Below, piece by piece: positions 22,188 to 27,277 of a DNA stretch of 27,277 nt. Every line of letters begins with the position of its first letter. Position 1 is the stretch's first letter. Under the pieces are notes generated by a model, which searched no databases, was not told the DNA's origin, and saw only the letters and a program-made list of their open reading frames with translations. A program made the translations under genes and the position numbers. Source of the DNA: CAYVUI01 sp964454745 (GTDB lineage Bacteria; Planctomycetota; Phycisphaerae; Sedimentisphaerales; Anaerohalosphaeraceae); assembly GCA_964454745.1 (NCBI GenBank), contig CAYVUI010000063.1, positions 1 to 27,277 of the forward strand, read 5' to 3'.

Positions 22188-23729
22188 TTACGGCAGGGCA
22201 TCTCCAAGCCAGCGAAGGGCAAAGGTCGGCATATCCTGATAGTTTACCGAATGATCGAGTGAGAGGTCCGCGCCGCCGCAGGCATCGCAGTTGGTGTCTC
22301 CCCAGCGGCTGGCGAATTCGGCAAAGCCGAAATAGTCCGGGGTCAGGTTAAACGTGCTGTCGCGGAAGCTTGCGACGTAGGGCGAAGATTCGAGCAGGGT
22401 TCGTGCGTTGTCCGCTTCGTCGGGTATGCCGGTGATATAGGCCGGCTGGGGGTCAGTCGGTTCGTAGCCGTTGCTGAAGGAGGAGTCGGGGACATAAGGG
22501 ACATCCGGATCGGACAGGCAGGGCATACGCCAACCGGGATTATAGGCCATCATGGTTCGGTAGAATTCGGGCTGGTCGACAGTGCCGAAACGATTACCGA
22601 AGGAGTAATCGTAGAGCCCGGAGCCTGAGGAGTCTCCCTGGGCATGGAACAGGCCCTGATTGTGTCCGATTTCATGTCCGAAGGTGAGGTTCCATGCCGA
22701 GCAACTGTCTTTGACGACGGAGAAGGCGCCCGTATCGGCAAAGTAGGATGCAAAAGCCGTGTTGGTAAACTGATAGCCTTTTCCGCAGATAGGATTGCCG
22801 CCGGAATTGCATTCATCGAGAATCAGTGTGACTATGTCGCCGCCGTATGTGGCGCGAAGGCTGGAGAGATTTGAAAAGGGCGGATTGCCGTATCGCAGAT
22901 CATTAAGTGCATTTCCGCATTCTGTTGGTTCATTGTAATAGACCATGCCGATATATACCGGCCGCAGACGCAGGCCAAGCTGGCTGCTTTCGTAGGCGAG
23001 ATTTGTCCAGTCCACTGCAGCCCAGATCATACTCATGACATCGGAAAACTCCCAGGAAGGGTAGGCCTGGGCATCGTCGGAGTAGAGAATGATTACATCC
23101 ATAATCGTTCCGTTGGTGGTGTTGGGGTTTGACATGGCAGAGGGCAATATGTCCGAGGTTTCCATCAGGCGCGGGGGGTTCTCATACGGGTCTTCCTGCG
23201 GGAGGATAACAGCGTCGTTTGGGTCTTCCGGGAAGGCGGCGGGGTCGAGTTCGATGATCTCGTGCAGGCCCGCAGGACCGGGGACGATGCCGAACATGCG
23301 TCCGTCGCCGGTGGTGATGCGTCCGTACATCGCGCCTTTGTATACGGTGATCCCTGCCGAGGATCCTTTGCGTCCCTTGAGAGTGCCGAACCATGTGAAA
23401 TTGGTGGCGTTTCGTCGCATGGTTTTTTTCGGCAGGAACTGGAAGGCTTCGCCGGTGAAGAGATTGAGGGTAAGGGTGTCTTTTTTGTTTGGTTTTACAG
23501 CGGAGATGTGCTGAAAATTGATATCCGCGAGGCGCCGGCGGCGGGAGATGCCCTGGTGACGCATGAATTTGTTTCGCTGGGTTTGCCCGCGGCCCTGGAC
23601 CATGGCCTCGTAGGCGGTATCAGTAAAAAGCTTTTTGGGGGGTTCTACGGGTTTTTTGTCCGCAAAGGCGGCGCAGAAAAATGACAAGGCCAACAGTGCG
23701 GCCAGGTACCGTGTGGATTTCATTCGCAT
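22188..23729 (-). CDS. secreted metzincin zinc protease with dockerin-like C-terminus
   Basis: Exported metalloprotease of 513 residues. Signal peptide MRMKSTRYLAALLALSFFCAAFA, then a propeptide-like region (about 25-205). The catalytic domain follows, with zinc-binding HEIGHNQGLFH (352-362; three His ligands and the general-base Glu353) and a Met-turn in YRTMMAYNPG (about 393), the hallmarks of metzincins, closest to reprolysin/M12B-type. Several Cys (CGNAL, DECNSGGNPIC, DSCSAW) suggest disulfides, as in extracytoplasmic enzymes. Residues about 468-511 (GFAEFASRWGDTNCDACGGADLS... FALRWLG) are a dockerin-like pair with WL/RW helices, the same tail type as two proteins at the left of the window. 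The start at 23729 has GGAG upstream; promoter at 23796-23824. It is followed 3 bp later by the MnmE-like gene. Confidence 0.88.
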   Translation of the reverse strand: MRMKSTRYLAALLALSFFCAAFADKKPVEPPKKLFTDTAYEAMVQGRGQTQRNKFMRHQGISRRRRLADINFQHISAVKPNKKDTLTLNLFTGEAFQFLPKKTMRRNATNFTWFGTLKGRKGSSAGITVYKGAMYGRITTGDGRMFGIVPGPAGLHEIIELDPAAFPEDPNDAVILPQEDPYENPPRLMETSDILPSAMSNPNTTNGTIMDVIILYSDDAQAYPSWEFSDVMSMIWAAVDWTNLAYESSQLGLRLRPVYIGMVYYNEPTECGNALNDLRYGNPPFSNLSSLRATYGGDIVTLILDECNSGGNPICGKGYQFTNTAFASYFADTGAFSVVKDSCSAWNLTFGHEIGHNQGLFHAQGDSSGSGLYDYSFGNRFGTVDQPEFYRTMMAYNPGWRMPCLSDPDVPYVPDSSFSNGYEPTDPQPAYITGIPDEADNARTLLESSPYVASFRDSTFNLTPDYFGFAEFASRWGDTNCDACGGADLSLDHSVNYQDMPTFALRWLGDALP

Positions 23730-23795
23730 TTTCTCGCTCTCCAATTCGCATCCATGCCTACTTTTGATCCCCGATTTGCAGGATATACAGATGAG

Positions 23796-23824
23796 ATTGT
23801 ACGAATTTTGGCCGTAAAATGCAA
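23796..23824 (-). promoter_or_regulatory. promoter of the protease-mnmE-mutS-lipoprotein set
   Basis: On the minus strand TTGCAT (23819-23824) and TACAAT (23796-23801) are 17 bp apart, about 67 bp upstream of the protease start. No other comparable promoter was seen ahead of the MnmE-like gene or mutS. Confidence 0.6.
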
Positions 23825-23890
23825 GGAGAAACCGTATGGAAACAATCCGGGTGCATTTTGAGGGTGGAAACAGGGTTTTTATGGGTCGAG

Positions 23891-24730
23891 TTAGTTGTTT
23901 TGCGGGTTTTGTTTCATTTTTTCGACGATTTCAGCCATTTCGGCCTTATCGGAGACATGCTTGGCATAGGCGAGAAATATGCCGCGAACGACCAGGCCGG
24001 GGACCCAGGAATCGACGAAGTCGCAGTGGGCCTTGATGACCTTTACCCCGTCGCCTGTGACGATAAGCTGGGGCCAGCGGCCAAGCTGCACAGCGAATTC
24101 TTCACTGATGGTTTTGAGAAGCCCTACCGCCGAGTAATAGAGGCCGGCGCGGATGGCTTCTTCGGTATTGGCACCGATGCAGCTTACGGGTTTTTGGAAG
24201 TCGATCTCGGGCAGTTGGGCGGTGCCGCTGCTAAGGGCCTGGGCGGCGAGGCCAAAACCCGGGGCGATCACCCCTCCGAGGAATACGCCGTCTTCATCGA
24301 CGAGGTCCACGGTGACCGCGGTGCCGAAATCGGCGACGATGAGGGCATCTTCCACGACGGCAAAGGCCGCCGCTGCGCTGACGATGCGGTCGGTGCCGAC
24401 CTTTTCGGGCTCTTCGACCCCCATTTCGATGGGCAGCTTGACGTCCCTGCCGATGAGCTTGACCTTTTCGCCGAGGGTGTCATCGCATACTTCCTCGATC
24501 AGTTCGGTCCACTCGGGCTTTACGCTGGAGGCAACGATAACACCGTCGCGTTTGTGTTCTTTTGAGATGGGATTGACCGGGACGCGGTCCCAGTAGCCGC
24601 CGAGGATGTCAGCGAGTTTTTTCCCGGTTACGTCCTCGTTGGACAGCCGCTGGAAGTCTTTTTCCTCATTGTCGAGAAAGAGTACGAGCGAGATGTGGCT
24701 GTTTCCGATATCAATCGCGATAAGATTCAT
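23891..24730 (-). CDS. coaX: type III pantothenate kinase
   Basis: Phosphorylates pantothenate, the first step from vitamin B5 to coenzyme A. The 279 residues are of the ASKHA fold: phosphate-1 motif IDIGNSH (6-12), GTDRIVSAAAAF (112-123) forming the substrate and monovalent-cation region, phosphate-2 DFGTAVTVD (134-142), and GGVIAPGFGLAAQAL (152-166). Type III enzymes are not inhibited by CoA. AGGA lies 6 nt before the ATG. Its start overlaps the obg stop by 20 bp, so it is translated from the obg message. With panB, the window carries two CoA-pathway genes in separate transcripts. Confidence 0.93.
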   Translation of the reverse strand: MNLIAIDIGNSHISLVLFLDNEEKDFQRLSNEDVTGKKLADILGGYWDRVPVNPISKEHKRDGVIVASSVKPEWTELIEEVCDDTLGEKVKLIGRDVKLPIEMGVEEPEKVGTDRIVSAAAAFAVVEDALIVADFGTAVTVDLVDEDGVFLGGVIAPGFGLAAQALSSGTAQLPEIDFQKPVSCIGANTEEAIRAGLYYSAVGLLKTISEEFAVQLGRWPQLIVTGDGVKVIKAHCDFVDSWVPGLVVRGIFLAYAKHVSDKAEMAEIVEKMKQNPQNN

Positions 24731-25724
24731 CTTTTTCCTGCCTGATCTGGTTCCATAACAATTCGTTGAGTTCCGGTATGCCCTGCCCGGTTACACTGGA
24801 GATGCGTGCAGCGACTTTCCCGCCGAGCTTTTGACTGATATCATCGGCGAGGATGCCGTCGGGGTCAAGGTCTATCTTATTGATAACGACCAGCTCGGTC
24901 TTGTTTGTGAGCTGCTCGCTGTGCAGTTCGAGTTCTTTGCGGATGGCTTGGTAATTCTCGACCGGGTCAGTCTTGTCCGTGGGATCGACATCGAGCAGGT
25001 GGAGCAGGATGCGGGTCCGCTCGATATGGCGGAGGAAATCGTGGCCCAGGCCTGCGCCATCGTGCGCGCCTTCGATCAGGCCGGGGATGTCTGCCATGAC
25101 GAAACGGCGATATTCGGACAACTCGACGATGCCGAGCATGGGTTCGAGGGTAGTGAATGGATAATTGGCAATTTTGGGCCGGGCCTGCGAACAGCGGGAG
25201 ATCAGGGTGCTCTTTCCGGCGTTGGGCAGTCCGACGAGGCCGACATCCGCGATTAGCTTGAGTTCGAGTCGGAGGTTGCGTTCCTGGCCGGGCTTGCCGT
25301 CCTCGGCGTGGCGGGGGGTCTGGTTGGTTGGGCCGGCGAACATTTTGTTGCCCCTGCCGCCGCGTCCGCCCTTGCAGACTTTGACGCAGATTCCGGGAGT
25401 GTCGAGGTCTTTAATCATCAATTCGATGTCTTCGTCGTACAGTACGGTTCCCGCGGGTACGTCGATATAGAGGTCATCGCCGTCGGGTCCGTAGCGGTTG
25501 GATCCTTCGCCGGGTTTGCCGTTTCCGGCTCGCCAGTGGTGTTTGCCGGCAAAATCCTGGAGGGTGTCGCGGTCGGTGACGGCTCGGAAATAGACATCAC
25601 CGCCGTTTCCACCGTTTCCGCCGTCGGGTCCGCCCTTGGGGATGAACCGCTCGCGCCGGAAGCTGATGCACCCGTGGCCGCCGTCGCCGGCTTTTACCCA
25701 GATTTTTGCCTGATCTATGAACAT
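24711..25724 (-). CDS. obg: Obg family GTPase (ribosome assembly)
   Basis: Essential GTPase that binds the 50S precursor and links ribosome assembly to growth and stress. The 337 residues comprise the glycine-rich Obg fold (1-158, with GDGGHGCISFRRERFIPKGG and GGNGGNGGDVYF) and a G domain with G1 GLPNAGKST (165-173), the switch II DIPGLIEGA (212-220) and G4 NKID (282-285), then G5 near SSVTGQG. The short C-terminus lacks the long acidic tail of E. coli ObgE, as in many bacteria. The ATG at 25724 has only a distant AAGG. coaX follows with a 20-bp overlap. Confidence 0.95.
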   Translation of the reverse strand: MFIDQAKIWVKAGDGGHGCISFRRERFIPKGGPDGGNGGNGGDVYFRAVTDRDTLQDFAGKHHWRAGNGKPGEGSNRYGPDGDDLYIDVPAGTVLYDEDIELMIKDLDTPGICVKVCKGGRGGRGNKMFAGPTNQTPRHAEDGKPGQERNLRLELKLIADVGLVGLPNAGKSTLISRCSQARPKIANYPFTTLEPMLGIVELSEYRRFVMADIPGLIEGAHDGAGLGHDFLRHIERTRILLHLLDVDPTDKTDPVENYQAIRKELELHSEQLTNKTELVVINKIDLDPDGILADDISQKLGGKVAARISSVTGQGIPELNELLWNQIRQEKDESYRD

Positions 25725-25909
25725 GATTTTCGGACCTTATGGTACCCTTATTGTTTCGGAAGCGGACTGTGGAAAATTCGCAGACCGCCAAACGGGATAC
25801 TATAACACATTTGCGGTAAAAAAACGACTCAATATAGGTTTTTTCAGGTTTGGAGGGGCTTTTTTGATAATGTTGCCCCGGTTTTGACTCGATATCAGGG
25901 ATAAAGGTA

Positions 25910-25931
25910 CGTGCCGGTACGGGCGTTTTTT
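25910..25931 (+). terminator. terminator-like hairpin in the leader of the histone-like gene
   Basis: CGTGCCG-GTA-CGGGCG with one bulge, followed by six T residues, 50 bp upstream of the histone H1-like start codon and on its strand. It could be an attenuator or a terminator for transcription entering from the left. The surrounding 25725-25981 shows no gene; it holds the leaders of obg (-) and this gene (+). Confidence 0.35.
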
Positions 25932-25981
25932 ACAGGAAAAAAACAGGATATTACCAATAGACCAGATGGAAGGATGGCACA

Positions 25982-27046
25982 ATGGCAAAACGTACACGCC
26001 GCAAAGCAAAAAAACTCGAGGGGTATCCCGGACAGGTGGATAAGTACCTCAAGAAGATCCAGAGAGAGCGTGCCGCCGCCGAAAAGGGCAGGCCGACATC
26101 CTGGGAACGTGAAAAGGCAAAGCCGCGTAAGGATGTACTGCATCACTACCCGCAGAGCGTACAGGAAACGATCAAGGAGTACACTCCCCAGGTGCAGGAA
26201 CAGATGCGAAGAGCACTGCGCTTGTGGATGGAAAACGATGATCCCGATGCCGCAAACGCGCTGATTTATATGATCCAGCAGCGAAAGGCCCCGGGCAGCC
26301 TTCGCAAGTTCACCAACGCTGCGGCTCCGAAGAAGAAAACACGCAAGAAAGCGACAACCAAGGCCAAAGCCAAGGCAACCGCTAAGAAGACGGTCAAAAA
26401 GGCGACCAAGCGTGCAAGTGTGAAAAAGGCTGCGTCGAAAAAGACCTCTCCGAACTCAACCCCTGCGAAGAAGGCAAAACCGGCAGCAAAGAAGACCACG
26501 AAGGTAAGTGTTTCGTCAAAGAAAACGGCTTCCAGCTCGAAAAAGAGCACTTCAAGCCGCCTGGCACGTGCCGCCAGCGGCAAGACCACTGCGGGCAAGA
26601 CGACGCGTACATCTCCTGCAAAGAGCAAGAGCACAAAGACAACAAAGGCTTCTCGCACAAAATCGGCTCCGAAGTCTGCTTCGAAGAGCCCGGCACGCAA
26701 GCCTGCTGCTAAGAAGACAGCGGCAACCAGGTCTTCTGCAAAGAAAAGCACAGCAAGAAAGAGCACCGCGAGCAAGACCGCTCGTAAAGCCGCTCCCAAG
26801 AAAAGCACAGCAAAGAAGAGCCCTGCACGCAAGGCTTCAGCCAGCAAGACGACTGTGCGCAAGAGTTCCGCAAAGCGGACCCCGGCCGTAAAAAGCCGTG
26901 CAAAAAGCACGACGAAAGCCGCTCCAAAAAAGACGGCTCGCAAGGCTGCTCCTAAGAAGTCTGCCGCGAAGAAGACCCGGACGGCAAGCCGCAAAACGAC
27001 TGCCCGCAAGACCACGGCCAGCCGTGCGAAAAAGAGCAAGAAGTAA
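25982..27046 (+). CDS. histone H1-like Lys/Ala-rich DNA-binding protein
   Basis: Protein of 354 residues in two parts. Residues 1 to about 105 form a charged, mostly helical domain (EGYPGQVDKYLKKIQRERAAAEKG ... EQMRRALRLWMENDDPDAANALIYMIQQRKAPGS) that I cannot name. Residues about 110-354 are almost only Lys, Ala, Ser, Thr, Arg and Pro in loose repeats such as KKTARKAAPKKS and AKKSTARKS, like the tails of eukaryotic histone H1 and bacterial H1-like proteins (Hc1/AlgP type). It should bind DNA non-specifically and compact the nucleoid; H1-like proteins occur in planctomycetes with condensed nucleoids. The N-terminal domain may give partner or site choice. AGGA lies 8 nt before the ATG, and a strong terminator follows. 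Confidence 0.88.
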   Translation: MAKRTRRKAKKLEGYPGQVDKYLKKIQRERAAAEKGRPTSWEREKAKPRKDVLHHYPQSVQETIKEYTPQVQEQMRRALRLWMENDDPDAANALIYMIQQRKAPGSLRKFTNAAAPKKKTRKKATTKAKAKATAKKTVKKATKRASVKKAASKKTSPNSTPAKKAKPAAKKTTKVSVSSKKTASSSKKSTSSRLARAASGKTTAGKTTRTSPAKSKSTKTTKASRTKSAPKSASKSPARKPAAKKTAATRSSAKKSTARKSTASKTARKAAPKKSTAKKSPARKASASKTTVRKSSAKRTPAVKSRAKSTTKAAPKKTARKAAPKKSAAKKTRTASRKTTARKTTASRAKKSKK

Positions 27047-27100
27047 TTGAAAAACTTACGGTGAGGGCTTTTACAAGTCCCCAGCGCAGACATCTACCCA

Positions 27101-27132
27101 GGCTCGGTGTCGAGAGACATCGGGCCTTTTTT
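27101..27132 (+). terminator. Rho-independent terminator of the histone-like gene
   Basis: Eleven-pair stem GGCTCGGTGTC / GACATCGGGCC (two wobble pairs) with a GAGA tetraloop and six T residues, about 55 bp after the stop codon. Confidence 0.9.
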
Positions 27133-27152
27133 ATGCGCCGAAAAATTGATGC

Positions 27153-27187
27153 TTGCATTTTGCCTTATTTCCGATACGATCTATAGA
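27153..27187 (+). promoter_or_regulatory. probable promoter of a gene beyond the right edge
   Basis: Two overlapping choices on the + strand: TTGCAT-16-TACGAT (27153-27180) or TTGCCT-16-TATAGA (27160-27187). The remaining 90 bp form a leader with a GTTGCCGG / CCGGCTAAC hairpin (27196-27219) and no start codon with a ribosome site before the window ends. Confidence 0.4.
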
Positions 27188-27277
27188 TAATCACAGTTGC
27201 CGGGGAAAAACCGGCTAACCAGATATGTAACCGTTCACAGGGCGTGAATGTGGATTATGGCCCCAATAATGTAGGAA

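Noticed and set aside
26300..27040. Tandem DNA repeat or CRISPR-like array in the histone-like tail
   Set aside because: The periodicity comes from Lys/Ala/Ser codons in an open reading frame; there are no regular spacers or exact repeats.
26266..27093. Minus-strand frame of 275 codons rich in Leu, Val, Phe and Ala opposite the histone-like gene
   Set aside because: Reverse complement of Lys/Ala/Arg codons gives Leu/Phe/Ala-rich nonsense that only imitates a membrane protein.

Overview
The window looks like a chromosomal segment of a planctomycete, most likely of the class Phycisphaerae (Sedimentisphaera-like relatives). Three secreted proteins end in the short dockerin-like pair of Asp/Asn-rich loops followed by an A-x-x-W-L tail that is very common in that group. 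There is also a large T5SS/PEP-CTERM-associated strand-loop-strand repeat protein, two sialidase-like BNR proteins, a Lys/Ala-rich histone H1-like protein and a MnmE-like GTPase that ends early. The taxon is inferred from these families; no rRNA gene is present.

Region 1 (1-9278) is accessory and, by eye, partly AT-rich. It holds an orphan membrane histidine kinase (+) with its own terminator. On the minus strand follow a beta-helix secreted protein, a 20-codon ORF that looks like a gene collapsed to its two ends, and the repeat protein. Upstream of these lies a two-gene nucleotidyltransferase module. Its first gene overlaps the second, and the nucleotidyltransferase gene carries an in-frame amber codon. 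The module sits between three 42-bp inverted repeats of identical geometry (11-bp arm, 20-bp spacer, 11-bp arm). One of them encloses the -10 of a perfect TTGACA-17-TATAAT promoter. Divergent from it are two membrane-protein genes of unknown role, the second with a YcxB-like domain. A 600-bp gene-free stretch ends the region and contains hairpins and possible small-RNA signals.

Region 2 (9279-12620, + strand) is panB, a tiny overlapping ORF, a GT-B glycosyltransferase and a secreted sialidase-like protein, probably one transcript. A roughly 390-bp gap follows, with a second hairpin plus GGAGGAGG element and a REP-like motif.

Region 3 (13013-25724, - strand) is mostly housekeeping. glyS, asnS and prmC form one set. 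A secreted metzincin protease, a MnmE-like GTPase, mutS and a sialidase-like lipoprotein form a tight set with 3-bp, 41-bp and ATGA junctions. obg and coaX overlap by 20 bp. A 10-N assembly gap inside mutS creates a false frameshift; the gene is intact on both sides.

Region 4 (25982-27277, + strand) is the histone H1-like gene with a strong terminator, then the probable promoter and 5' leader of a gene beyond the window. No tRNA, rRNA, CRISPR array or transposase gene was found.
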